Assembly (NCBI GenBank): GCA_964601865.1
Contig: CAZRPI010000017.1
Coordinates: 1-37,492 of the forward strand
DNA: 37,492 nucleotides
Source of the DNA: Pseudopelobacter sp964601865
GTDB taxonomy: Bacteria > Desulfobacterota > Desulfuromonadia > Geobacterales > Pseudopelobacteraceae
Reading direction: 5' to 3'
The notes below the pieces were generated by a model, which saw only the letters and a program-made list of their open reading frames with translations, was not told where the DNA came from and made no database searches. Positions 22,890-30,750 of the stretch are shown piece by piece (positions within the stretch are counted from its first letter, which is position 1; each line of letters begins with the position of its first letter). A program made the translations under genes and the position numbers.

Positions 22890-23752
22890 CGTTCGGCCAG
22901 GCGTTCCCTGAGTGGAGGCATAAGATCGGCGCTGAATCGTATCCCGCCGCGCCCCCTGCCGATTTCGACGCCCGGTTCGATTCCGTGGTAATCGGAGCCT
23001 CCGGTGATCAGCAACCCCAGCTCCACGGCGCGGCGCCTCAGGAATTCCATGTCGTCAGGCAGGGCCAGGTTATTATACACTTCAATGCCGTCGAGTCCCA
23101 TTCCACTCAATTCGGTTACGATGCGCCGCAGCTCCTGGTGGTCGGAGGAAACCGTCGTGGGATGCGCCAGTACGGCGAGGCCTCCGATACGCCTGATTTC
23201 CGCTATGGCGTCATCCATCGGCCAGTAACGTTTCGGGACGTTGCATGGCACCAGATAGCGTCGGAAAGCCTCCTCGACGCTTTTCACATAACCTCTCTCC
23301 ATGAGCGCTCTCGCTATATGGGGACGGCCGATGGCTCCCTTGGCGTAAGCAACCACCCGGCTCAGCCCAATTCCCGGCCGCCCCTCAAAGACGAGACTTT
23401 CGTTCACTCTGGCCAGGACATCCTCGATGCGCCGTTCCCTGCGGATACGGAGTTCATCCAGTTTGCCGCGGAACTGTTCGTCGGTATGGTCCAGCCCGTA
23501 GCCCAGAAGGTGAACATCCCGATAGGACCGGTATTGAACGGAGAGTTCCACCGCCGGGATATTTTCAATCCCGGCCAGAGCGGCGGCGCTTATTCCAGCC
23601 GGCACACTCGCCACGGAATCGTGGTCGGCTATCGCAATGGCTGTCAGCCCTTCCCTGACAGCCAGGTCGACCAGCTCGTAAGCGGAAAATGCCCCGTCGG
23701 AGCAGTTCGAGTGGATATGGAGGTCGATATGTCGTTCTTCGGTTGAGGTCAT
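22862..23752 (-). CDS. PHP-domain phosphoesterase (RNase AM / TrpH-like)
   Basis: A 296-residue metal-dependent phosphoesterase. PHP motifs are in order: DLHIHSNCSDG (residues about 10-20), IADHDSV (about 40-46), the glutamate in IPAVELSV, AHPTTVS in the C-terminal half, and GGSDYHG near residue 260, all supplying metal ligands. Length and layout match the YciV/TrpH group, which removes phosphate from nucleoside 3',5'-bisphosphates and trims RNA 5' ends. The start is not certain: ATG 23752 and ATG 23761 are both possible, and neither has a strong ribosome site. The gene is divergent from nth over about 70 bp of A+T-rich DNA, and convergent with the cooS operon, overlapping the oxidoreductase frame by 28 bp. 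Confidence 0.88.
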   Translation of the reverse strand: MTSTEERHIDLHIHSNCSDGAFSAYELVDLAVREGLTAIAIADHDSVASVPAGISAAALAGIENIPAVELSVQYRSYRDVHLLGYGLDHTDEQFRGKLDELRIRRERRIEDVLARVNESLVFEGRPGIGLSRVVAYAKGAIGRPHIARALMERGYVKSVEEAFRRYLVPCNVPKRYWPMDDAIAEIRRIGGLAVLAHPTTVSSDHQELRRIVTELSGMGLDGIEVYNNLALPDDMEFLRRRAVELGLLITGGSDYHGIEPGVEIGRGRGGIRFSADLMPPLRERLAERHKQISRSR

Positions 23753-23822
23753 GGGAGCCATAGTAAATTGCCATTTGATAAAAGTAAAACCCGTATTGCG
23801 CGGATCCCGATATTCGGCTAGC

Positions 23823-24488
23823 ATGGCTGCCATGGAAAACGGCGACATCCATCAGGTGGTTTTATTGTTAAGGGAAGCATGCCGCTCGTGGCAGCAACCT
23901 GCCGTTACGGTTGTGGCGGAACGTGACCGCAGTCCTTTCAGGGTCCTGATATCCTGTATCATTTCGCTTCGGACCAAGGATCAGGTGACCGCTACCGCTT
24001 CCGCCCGTTTGTTCGAGCGGGCGGCTACGCCGGAACTCATGCGGGGACTGTCGGTTGACGAGATTGCCGGTTTGATCTATCCGGCCGGATTCTACAGGAA
24101 CAAGGCCGCGCAGATAAGCGAGATCGCCGGACAGCTTGTGAGGGAGCATGGGGGGAGAGTCCCCGACAGCATCGATGCACTGCTGAAGTTCAAGGGGGTG
24201 GGACGTAAAACAGCCAATCTTGTGGTGACCCTTGGATTCGGGAAGCCGGGCATCTGCGTCGATACGCACGTACACCGGATTTTCAATCGACTGGGCTATG
24301 TATCAACCCGGACACCGGAAAAAACAGAGATAGCCCTGCGAGACAAACTTCCCGCTGAATACTGGATTGAGATCAACGATCTTCTGGTGACTTTCGGACA
24401 GAATTGCTGTCATCCGGTTTCCCCGCGATGCAGCACATGCCGGATTGCCCAGTTCTGTGGGCGCGCAGGTGTGAGCAGGTTCCGCTGA
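23823..24488 (+). CDS. nth: Endonuclease III
   Basis: A DNA glycosylase/AP lyase of 221 residues that removes oxidised pyrimidines in base-excision repair. The helix-hairpin-helix motif KFKGVGRKTANLVV carries the catalytic Lys (about K129), and CVDTHVHRIFNRLG carries the catalytic Asp (about D147). The C-terminal cluster motif C-x6-C-x2-C-x5-C (CHPVSPRCSTCRIAQFC) binds [4Fe-4S]. Either ATG 23823 or ATG 23832 could start it; no good ribosome site distinguishes them. Confidence 0.95.
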   Translation: MAAMENGDIHQVVLLLREACRSWQQPAVTVVAERDRSPFRVLISCIISLRTKDQVTATASARLFERAATPELMRGLSVDEIAGLIYPAGFYRNKAAQISEIAGQLVREHGGRVPDSIDALLKFKGVGRKTANLVVTLGFGKPGICVDTHVHRIFNRLGYVSTRTPEKTEIALRDKLPAEYWIEINDLLVTFGQNCCHPVSPRCSTCRIAQFCGRAGVSRFR

Positions 24489-24541
24489 TCGTGTTGCCTG
24501 GCTTCGCATGAAGCCATTCCGATACTTATATTTTTTTGCGG

Positions 24542-25384
24542 CTACACCTGCATTTCGAGGCTGAAATTCTTGACCTCAACCAGCAACTCCTCCATCTCTT
24601 CCACAATCTCAATCAGCCGCTGTTCGGATATCTTGAGGATATCCCACGCGGTTTGCTGAATCTGAGGAACAAATCCGTCTCCGCTGTCGCCGAAACCGCT
24701 TGCCTTGACCAGCACATCGGCAATATGCACAACCGCTGTTTTCACCCGGTGATTCACCGCCATGTTAACATCGTGATGGAACGCGATGGGCTCGCTCAGC
24801 TTGTCGGGCAGAAACCAGGATTTTGCCAGCCATGTGCCGACTTCGGCGTGGTCGGTGTCAAGGATTTCCTGCTCCGCCTGGAGCATATAAATCTCTTTCC
24901 GACAAGCCAGGTCCCGGATCTTTGTTACGGCGTCTCTGCATTTGAGGGAAATAACCACCTTTCCTATGTCGTGCAGCAGAGCTGCCGTAGCAATTTCCTC
25001 GCACTCGGGAAGTCCGAGTTTGCGGGCAATCAGGTTGGCGGTTACGCCCACTCCCAGAGAGTGTTCCCAGAGGCCTATGCTGTCCTTCTCCATAATCTCG
25101 AAAAAAGCGCAGGAAAGGGCCAGGCTCTTGACCACATTGACGCCAAGGAGGATCATGGCGTTGGAGATGGTTGAGACGCGGTAAAAACCATAGGAGGGGG
25201 AATTGGCCAGGCGGAGGATCCGGGCCGCGAGCACCTGGTCGGACGTTACTATCTTGGCCATCTCCTGCACCGAAGCCCTGTTGCTCTCCGACAGTTCATT
25301 GAGCCTGAGGATGACTCCCGGGAGGGTCGGAAGGGCCTTGGTGTCCATAATGATTTTTTTTATATCGCTACGCCTGTCGATCAC
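24542..25384 (-). CDS. HDOD-domain signalling protein
   Basis: A 280-residue protein with an HDOD domain over most of its length: DTKALPTLPGVILRLNEL (about 13-30), AKIVTSDQVLAARILRLANSPSYG (about 42-65), and TAALLHDIGKVVIS in the middle, which keeps an HD pair. HDOD proteins are linked to cyclic-di-GMP, stress and two-component signalling; many do not hydrolyse anything. The C-terminal 60 residues are helical and acidic. The start is GTG 25384, with GGGAGG 5 nt upstream; the frame before it belongs to the preceding gene. It overlaps the end of that gene by 17 bp, indicating coupling. Confidence 0.85.
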   Translation of the reverse strand: MIDRRSDIKKIIMDTKALPTLPGVILRLNELSESNRASVQEMAKIVTSDQVLAARILRLANSPSYGFYRVSTISNAMILLGVNVVKSLALSCAFFEIMEKDSIGLWEHSLGVGVTANLIARKLGLPECEEIATAALLHDIGKVVISLKCRDAVTKIRDLACRKEIYMLQAEQEILDTDHAEVGTWLAKSWFLPDKLSEPIAFHHDVNMAVNHRVKTAVVHIADVLVKASGFGDSGDGFVPQIQQTAWDILKISEQRLIEIVEEMEELLVEVKNFSLEMQV

Positions 25385-25703
25385 TATTTCCTCCCATTGA
25401 ACGGTTATAGTAATCAGCGAAGATATCATGGAGTTTGGCCATCAAGGGATCTTGCCTCACTTTTTTGAACCGGTGTTCGAGGGCGGACAGCATCTCTTCC
25501 GGGGATGGATCCCCCTCTTGCCAGAGCGGACGCCCTTCAACGTAGATTGAGGCGATATCCATATTATTGAGGCGGGTAATGATCTCCTCGGTCAGGAGCG
25601 TTTTTTTGCCGCAAACCGGGAACGATGCGGTATTGCCGTTTCTGAAAACATCCCGGGCAAGCACCATGCCCGCAGTGGCGAGATTCAAAGGAATTTTTTG
25701 CAT
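25368..25703 (-). CDS. Small protein resembling the N-terminal domain of HD-GYP proteins
   Basis: A 111-residue protein. The pattern IPLNLATAGMVLARDVF, then GKKTLLTEEIITRLNNMDIASIYVEG is the small beta-rich domain found at the N-terminus of many HD-GYP cyclic-di-GMP phosphodiesterases (pGMVLa.dv...LT...i..L). Here it occurs alone with a helical tail. Its stop codon lies inside the HDOD gene that follows, so the two proteins are likely made together and may act together. The start ATG 25703 has GGGGG 6 nt upstream. The function is unknown. Confidence 0.65.
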   Translation of the reverse strand: MQKIPLNLATAGMVLARDVFRNGNTASFPVCGKKTLLTEEIITRLNNMDIASIYVEGRPLWQEGDPSPEEMLSALEHRFKKVRQDPLMAKLHDIFADYYNRSMGGNSDRQA

Positions 25704-25826
25704 CAACAGCCCCCGAGTTTCTGACGATTTCGCCTCGATTCCGATCGGTCTGTAAGACTAAAGTAGTGTACGCGCAAAGTCAATGAATTGATACGTTTTT
25801 TGCCTTTCCACTCTTGCCTGACCTGG

Positions 25827-25854
25827 GGAGGCCGTCCGGTTGCCCGGAGCCTCC
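25827..25854 (-). terminator. Hairpin downstream of the ROK kinase gene
   Basis: GGAGGC-cg-TCCGG (25827-25839) pairs with CCGGAGCCTCC (25844-25854) to give 11 bp with a 2-nt bulge and a 4-nt loop, 6 bp past the ROK stop. No clear U-run follows, so a terminator role is only possible. Confidence 0.35.
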
Positions 25855-25860
25855 TGCCTG

Positions 25861-26853
25861 TCAAGGCGGGTCATTGGCGGATATGGCGGGGAATGAATGG
25901 TTTAGCCTGGCTCTCAACAGCGCGGCTGCCCCAAGGGGTCCGGCGTCATCTCCCAAGGCTCCCGGGATGATGGAAAAGTCTTCGGCGATCTGCGGGAAGC
26001 AGCGCGCCGTCAATTCTTTCCGTATTGCAGGCAGCATCAGATCCAGGCTTCTTGCCACTCCGCCGCAAATAACGGCTGCCTGCAGGTTCAGGGTATTGGC
26101 CAGTGATGCCAGGGCAATTCCCAGATAACGTCCTGAGCTTTCAAATCCTGCCTGCGCCAGCGCATTCCCCTGACGCGCCCGGCGCGCAACCTGCTCCGCA
26201 TCGAACGAATCGGGGATTCCGTTGAGAGGGACCGTTCCTGACGGATTTTTTGCGGCGCGGACAATGGCGCCGGCTGAGACATAACATTCAAGGCATCCTC
26301 TGTTACCACAGGGGCAGGGGATGCCTTCCGGTTCAACTGTCACATGACCGAATTCAGCGGCAAACCCTCCGGCGCCACTCCAGAGGCGCCCGTCCAGAAC
26401 CAGGCCACTCCCCAGGCCGGTGCCGATGGTAATGACGATGAATGAATCCAGTCCGCGGGCCGCTCCAAAGGCGTGCTCACCCAGGGCGATCAGATTGGCG
26501 TCGTTTCCGCAGACCGAGGGAAGGCCGGCCTTTTCTCCAATGTAAGCGGACAGGTCGAATCCGTCCAGCGGGCGCATATTGACCGATGAGCGGACCACCC
26601 CATTCCTGTCAACCAGTCCGGGGACACCCACGCCAATCCCCAGAAGAGAACTGTTGTTCTCTAACGCAACCATCCTGGCCTCGAAGACGCCGTTCATCAG
26701 GAGTTCGCAGAATGCATCGAGTCCCTCGCTGATGTGACTGGCCGTCCGGCTGCGGTGAATTATGCCTCCTCCGTCCTCAACAAGGGCAAACCTGATATTT
26801 GTTCCTCCGACATCGATGGCGATGGTAAGGGGAACTCTCCGTGACGCTCTCAT
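25861..26853 (-). CDS. ROK family sugar kinase (glucokinase-like)
   Basis: A 330-residue ROK kinase. The ATP-binding loop AIDVGGTNIRFALV is at residues 12-25 and the catalytic Asp lies in GNDANLIALGEH. The C-terminal half has the ROK phosphate loop TIGTGLGSGLV and the zinc motif GHVTVEPEGIPCPCGNRGCLE (H and three Cys). Glucose is the usual substrate of this subgroup, but the sugar cannot be fixed by sequence; N-acetylated sugars are alternatives. No DNA-binding domain is present, so it is not an XylR-type repressor. The ATG overlaps the stop of the HIT gene (ATGA), showing a HIT-ROK operon. Confidence 0.88.
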   Translation of the reverse strand: MRASRRVPLTIAIDVGGTNIRFALVEDGGGIIHRSRTASHISEGLDAFCELLMNGVFEARMVALENNSSLLGIGVGVPGLVDRNGVVRSSVNMRPLDGFDLSAYIGEKAGLPSVCGNDANLIALGEHAFGAARGLDSFIVITIGTGLGSGLVLDGRLWSGAGGFAAEFGHVTVEPEGIPCPCGNRGCLECYVSAGAIVRAAKNPSGTVPLNGIPDSFDAEQVARRARQGNALAQAGFESSGRYLGIALASLANTLNLQAAVICGGVARSLDLMLPAIRKELTARCFPQIAEDFSIIPGALGDDAGPLGAAALLRARLNHSFPAISANDPP

Positions 26854-27341
26854 GTTCTTCTTTCGAGTGCCCGGCGCAGACGGTCGTATGATTCGAGTAT
26901 GCCTTCGGGAATAATGCGCACATCGGCGCTGGCGGACATGAAGTTTGTGTCTCCATTCCAGCGCGGAACGACATGAATGTGCAGGTGTCCATCAATTGCG
27001 GCGCCAGCGGCCTTGCCAAGATTCATGCCGACATTGAAACCATCCGGATGCGCCACCTCCCGTAACAGCGACCTCGCCTGGCGCAGGCAGCGCATCAGGT
27101 CCAGTTGTTCGCTGTCTGAAAAGTCGTCAAGTTCGGCCGTGTGGCGGCCGGCAACGACCATCAGGTGACCGCATGTGTATGGATAACGGTTCAGCATGAT
27201 CAGCGAATGTTCGGTCCTGGTCAACACCAGCCGCTCCCTGTCCTCATTGACCGCCTCTAAGGCTTTACAGAAGACGCAACCCTCCTCATGTACCGGGTTG
27301 CTGAGGTATGTCATGCGCCACGGCGCCCAGATTCTCTCCAT
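26850..27341 (-). CDS. HIT family hydrolase / AP4A phosphorylase-like
   Basis: A 163-residue histidine-triad protein. It has a zinc pair (CVFC, C22/C25) near the N-terminus, RYPYTCGHLMVV, and the catalytic triad HLHIHVVPRW in the C-terminal half. Members hydrolyse or phosphorolyse nucleotide phosphoanhydrides such as AP4A or adenylylated compounds; MERIWAPWRM at the start is typical of the AP4A-phosphorylase-like branch. The start ATG 27341 has the strong site AAGGAGGT 6 nt upstream; a longer frame runs into the intergenic repeat and is not supported. Confidence 0.9.
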   Translation of the reverse strand: MERIWAPWRMTYLSNPVHEEGCVFCKALEAVNEDRERLVLTRTEHSLIMLNRYPYTCGHLMVVAGRHTAELDDFSDSEQLDLMRCLRQARSLLREVAHPDGFNVGMNLGKAAGAAIDGHLHIHVVPRWNGDTNFMSASADVRIIPEGILESYDRLRRALERRT

Positions 27342-27395
27342 CGCTCGACCTCCTTCTGCCGCCTTGTATAATTGATGACATCGCAAAACGTCCTT

Positions 27396-27480
27396 TTCGC
27401 CCTTCGACAAGCTCAGGGCGAGCGGACTTTCATGCCCTAACTGACTGTAGTGCCGTTCGTGCTGAGCTTGTCGAAGCATG
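27396..27480. repeat. Dispersed inverted-repeat element (CTTCGACAAGCTCAG type)
   Basis: CTTCGACAAGCTCAG (27402-27416) and its exact complement (27462-27476) flank about 45 bp, with GGCGAGCGG / CCGTTCG partial matches inside. Elements with these arms are common between genes in many bacterial genomes. It stands in the 297-bp spacer between the HIT gene and trpA; the rest of that spacer shows no gene. Confidence 0.75.
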
Positions 27481-27565
27481 AACCAAGGCAGTGTTTTTAG
27501 AATTTGCGAGAGCATCATAATTGGTTCCCATTGTATCAGTACCTGGTTGAGAGACAAACCAAAAT

Positions 27566-27611
27566 ATGCCTGAACCGGCACACCGGGAGGGGGACAGAGC
27601 GTCCCAGGCAT
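27566..27611 (-). terminator. Possible branched terminator after trpA
   Basis: On the minus strand ATGCCTG and CAGGCAT close a region holding GGGAC-gctct-GTCCC and CCGG-tgtg-CCGG hairpins, followed by ATTTTGG. It begins about 28 nt after the trpA stop. Confidence 0.4.
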
Positions 27612-27638
27612 TCCAAAAGCCACACCACCCTTAAAAAC

Positions 27639-28403
27639 TCAACCATTCAACCCACGAATGAGCTCCCCGATGGCACCCACTCCCTGTTCATCAACAACGC
27701 GTATGGTCTGGGAGCCAACTACCGCTATATCCGCCTTCCCCTTGAGGAAAGCCACATCATCCCTGCCCTTCACCCCGAAACCGACCGCCAGCGGGAGTGT
27801 CGTTGCCCGCCGGCAGCGGGCCAGGCTGGCGTCCAGATCCGTCGAAAAATCGGTCTGCTGCCCCGTAACCCCTTTTCGGGCGACACAGTAGATGAAGCCC
27901 TCGCCATGATCTGAAATCAGCCGCATGCGCTCGTCGCTGCTGTTGGGCGCGAAAATGAAGATCGGCGCGAGACTGTTGCGCTTCATGGCCGCCAGATAGT
28001 CCCTGGCTTCCTCCGGCGGCAGGTCCGGCACGATCGCTCCCCGCACCCCGATACCCGCCATGCGGTCCGCGAATGCGTCCACTCCGTATTTGAAGAGAAT
28101 GTTGTAGTAGGTCATGAAGAGGAACGGAATATTGAAATCCGCCGCAACCCTGGCGGCAAAATCCATGCAGTCCCGGACGGTGACCCCTCCGGCCAGCGCC
28201 TCCTGGTTGGCCCTGAGGATGACCGGGCCGTCGGCGATCGGCTCGGAAAACGGGATCTGCAGCTCCATCAGGTCGACGCCGGCCTCCACCATCTCCTTCA
28301 CGATCAGGTACGAGGCGTCCAGAGAGGGATAGCCGATGACGATGTGGGTCATCAGCAGGATGTCTTTATGTTCACGCTGTTTGCGAATATAGGATTCAAT
28401 CAT
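27639..28403 (-). CDS. trpA: Tryptophan synthase alpha chain
   Basis: TrpA cleaves indole-3-glycerol phosphate and hands indole to TrpB. The 254-residue protein retains the catalytic Glu (E47, in MELQIPFSEP) and Asp (D58, in IADGP), plus AIVPDLPPEE, GFIYCVARKGVTG and LAVGFGVK for phosphate binding. Compared with enteric TrpA the loop has Q49 for Gly51 and E54 for Asp56, and VARKGVTG for VSxxGVTG; this marks a distinct subfamily that I associate with deltaproteobacteria. The ATG 28403 overlaps the trpB stop by 8 bp, so the two subunits are coupled. The open frame upstream of it lies within trpB and is not coding. Confidence 0.93.
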   Translation of the reverse strand: MIESYIRKQREHKDILLMTHIVIGYPSLDASYLIVKEMVEAGVDLMELQIPFSEPIADGPVILRANQEALAGGVTVRDCMDFAARVAADFNIPFLFMTYYNILFKYGVDAFADRMAGIGVRGAIVPDLPPEEARDYLAAMKRNSLAPIFIFAPNSSDERMRLISDHGEGFIYCVARKGVTGQQTDFSTDLDASLARCRRATTLPLAVGFGVKGRDDVAFLKGKADIAVVGSQTIRVVDEQGVGAIGELIRGLNG

Positions 28404-29622
28404 GGTACTGTTCCGCCTTCCGTTTGATGAATTCCCTCCACGCCGGATCCTCGAACGCATCCGCCACGGTAAAGATGTCCTTATCCCCCCGACCGGACTG
28501 GTTGATGATGATGATATCCTCCGGGGAAAGGGTCGGCGCCTCCCTGAAAGCCTGGGCAAAGGCGTGTCCCGACTCCAGAGCGGGAATCAGCCCCTCCTTG
28601 CGCATGGTGAGGGCGACAGCATCGACCACTTCCCGGTCCGTTGCGGCCTCGAACCGCGCCCGGCCGTTTTCCCTGAACTGGGACAGGATGGGTGACACCC
28701 CGACATAATCGAGCCCCGCCGCGATGCTGTGAGTCTCCAGCATCTGGCCATCGCCGTTCTGCAGGAAATAGGTCCTGTACCCCTGGGCAACGCCTATACT
28801 GGCGTCCGGCGAGCAGAGACGCGAGGCATGTAGGCCCGAATCGAGCCCCTTACCTCCGGCCTCCACTCCCACCAGTTCCACCGGATCATCCAGGAAACCG
28901 GAAAACAGCCCCAGGGCGTTGGAACCGCCGCCGACACAGGCGTAGACCCGCCTGGGGAGCCGCCCCTCCAGGGTCATGATCTGCCGGCGCGCCTCCTGGC
29001 CTATGATGGACTGGAAATACATGACCATCTCCGGGAAGGGATGGGGGCCGCAGGCGGTGCCGAGCAGGTAGTGGGTGCTGTCCATGTTCGTGACCCAGTC
29101 GCGGAACGCCTCATTGATGGCGTCCTTCAGGGTCCGGGAACCGTCGCGCACCGGCACCACCGTTGCGCCCAGGCGCTCCATCCAGAAAACGTTCGGCCGC
29201 TGCCGCTCCACATCCACTTCGCCCATGTAGATCGTGCATTCCAGACCGAACCTGGCCGCCATGGTTGCCGTGGCCACGCCGTGCTGCCCCGCGCCCGTTT
29301 CCGCCACCACCCTCGTCTTGCCCATCCGTCTCACCAGTAATCCCTGACCGATGACGTTGTTGGCCTTGTGGGCGCCGGTATGGTTCAGGTCTTCCCGTTT
29401 GACGTAAATTCTGGCGCCGCCGAAGTGTCGGGTCAGGTTTCCGCAAAAGGTCAGCGGTGTGGGGCGGCACGAATAGGTGGACATTACCTGTTCATATTCT
29501 TTCCAGAAGGCGGGGTCGGCCTTGGCCGCGTCGAACACGGCCTCAAGCTCGTCGAAGGTGGCGCTCAGCACCTCCGGGATGAAAGCGCCCCCGAACCCTG
29601 AATAGTAACCTCGGTTAATCAT
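28396..29622 (-). CDS. trpB: Tryptophan synthase beta chain
   Basis: TrpB joins indole and serine to make tryptophan using pyridoxal phosphate. The 408-residue protein is the standard TrpB1 form: the PLP lysine is K86 in KREDLNHTGAHKANN, followed by ETGAGQHG, GGGSNALG and the C-terminal GRGDKD. GGAGG precedes ATG 29622. It forms an operon with trpA. No other trp genes lie in the window; a GntR/UTRA regulator and the structured repeat lie directly upstream on the same strand. Confidence 0.96.
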   Translation of the reverse strand: MINRGYYSGFGGAFIPEVLSATFDELEAVFDAAKADPAFWKEYEQVMSTYSCRPTPLTFCGNLTRHFGGARIYVKREDLNHTGAHKANNVIGQGLLVRRMGKTRVVAETGAGQHGVATATMAARFGLECTIYMGEVDVERQRPNVFWMERLGATVVPVRDGSRTLKDAINEAFRDWVTNMDSTHYLLGTACGPHPFPEMVMYFQSIIGQEARRQIMTLEGRLPRRVYACVGGGSNALGLFSGFLDDPVELVGVEAGGKGLDSGLHASRLCSPDASIGVAQGYRTYFLQNGDGQMLETHSIAAGLDYVGVSPILSQFRENGRARFEAATDREVVDAVALTMRKEGLIPALESGHAFAQAFREAPTLSPEDIIIINQSGRGDKDIFTVADAFEDPAWREFIKRKAEQYHD

Positions 29623-29648
29623 GGCCTAATCCTCCAATATAATCTACC

Positions 29649-29820
29649 GGATGTGTGACGCCTCCATGCCTCCGTTAGTCCGGAAGGCCTCAGCATTTGC
29701 GTTACCAAAGATAACCGGCAACCCGACGGAGGACCAGTAGCACGAGAGGCTTGCTGCAACAGAGGCGACGTGCAGGCCCCGGCTCTTCCGGCCACTGCAG
29801 CATTCCGGCGTCACACATCC
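29649..29820 (-). repeat. Structured dispersed element, copy 2
   Basis: A 172-bp homologue of the element at 3771-3950. The closing arms are GGATGTGTGACGCC (29649-29662) and its exact complement (29807-29820); beyond a 3-nt bulge AATCT (29641-29645) and AGATT (29821-29825) extend the helix. Relative to copy 1 two base pairs of the helix are changed on both sides, keeping pairing. The element supplies the last codons and stop of the GntR gene and ends 26 nt before trpB. Confidence 0.8.
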
Positions 29821-30551
29821 AGATTTTGTGAAAAAACAAACCGGTCGGTGCGGCAGTACAACCGGGAGAAGAAGCCGTTGCCGGACTGCTGGAAGTCCAG
29901 AAAACGGTCGACCCGCAGGATGGGAACGCTATCCTCCACCCCCAGAAGCCGTGCGCGTTCCCCGGCCGGGTATTCGATCCTGAAGTACTGTCTGCCGCCG
30001 GTGGGGCGCAGGTGGAAACGCTCATCGGCAATGGCCGAAAGGGAAGCCCCCCGTAGTTCGATCCGCTCGATCCCGGCAAACAGGCTCCGGTGCAAGTAGA
30101 TATCCTCCAACAGCACCGGCTCGCCCTCCACCAGCACCAGGCGGGAGAGGAAGAAAGCGCTGTCACCCTCGAAGGGATTGCCGGGATCAGCGCCGACTGT
30201 CTCCATGCTTACAGGCGCCAGAAGACGCGTCTCCAGCTCCAGTCCCCTGCCGCGGAAGGCCGCTCCGGTTCCATCCAGAGAGAAGAGCGCCACCTCCCGC
30301 TGCGGCTCGCACACATAGGTTCCGGATCCGCGCCGTTTGGTCAGCAGCCCCCTGCGCACCAGCAGATCGATGGCCTGCCGGACCGTGGGACGACCGATGG
30401 CGAAACCGGCGGAGAGCTGGTGCTCGGATGGGATACGGCTACCCGGAGGGAACTCACCTTCCCGTATGCGGTCCGTCAGTTTTTCCGCCAGCTGGTGGTA
30501 GAGAGGAGTCGGGGACTGGGGGTTGAGCATGGAGCGCGCCTCTTCGATCAT
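29811..30551 (-). CDS. GntR/HutC family transcriptional regulator with UTRA domain
   Basis: A 246-residue regulator. A GntR winged helix occupies residues 15-80 (PLYHQLAEKLTDRIREGEFPPG, PSEHQLSAGFAIGRPTVRQAIDLL, RRGSGTYV). A UTRA ligand-binding domain covers about 95-240 (FLSRLVLVEGEPVLLEDIYLH, YFRIEYPAGERARLLGVEDSVPILRVDRF). HutC-type regulators respond to small metabolites. Its position just upstream of trpB-trpA on the same strand makes control of tryptophan synthesis an obvious guess, but co-transcription is not shown. The last three codons and the TGA stop lie within the structured element, so the protein end may have been changed by its arrival. GGAG lies 6 nt before ATG 30551. Confidence 0.85.
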   Translation of the reverse strand: MIEEARSMLNPQSPTPLYHQLAEKLTDRIREGEFPPGSRIPSEHQLSAGFAIGRPTVRQAIDLLVRRGLLTKRRGSGTYVCEPQREVALFSLDGTGAAFRGRGLELETRLLAPVSMETVGADPGNPFEGDSAFFLSRLVLVEGEPVLLEDIYLHRSLFAGIERIELRGASLSAIADERFHLRPTGGRQYFRIEYPAGERARLLGVEDSVPILRVDRFLDFQQSGNGFFSRLYCRTDRFVFSQNLDV

Positions 30552-30565
30552 GGTTGACTCCGGCG

Positions 30566-30594
30566 AGTATGGGGAATATAGGTAAAGATGTCAA
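30566..30594 (-). promoter_or_regulatory. Promoter of the GntR gene
   Basis: On the minus strand a perfect -35 TTGACA (30594-30589), a 17-nt spacer and -10 CATACT (30571-30566), 15 nt before the start codon. A palindrome GGGATAAAATCCC (30626-30638) lies upstream of the -35 and could be an operator. Confidence 0.6.
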
Positions 30595-30750
30595 GACAAG
30601 TTTGGGAATAATACATCGCATTATCGGGATAAAATCCCAAGAGGTTATCCAACAGGAAAAAGCGGCGCAAGGCTGATCAGCCCCTGTCTGACCGGTCTTG
30701 ACGCTGGTTGGCGCAACGTTTCAAGATTATCTCCTCTGGAATAGCGCACA

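Noticed and set aside
24500..24515. GGCTTC-gcat-GAAGCC hairpin after nth as a terminator
   Set aside because: The T-run is 17 nt away; too distant for a standard intrinsic terminator.
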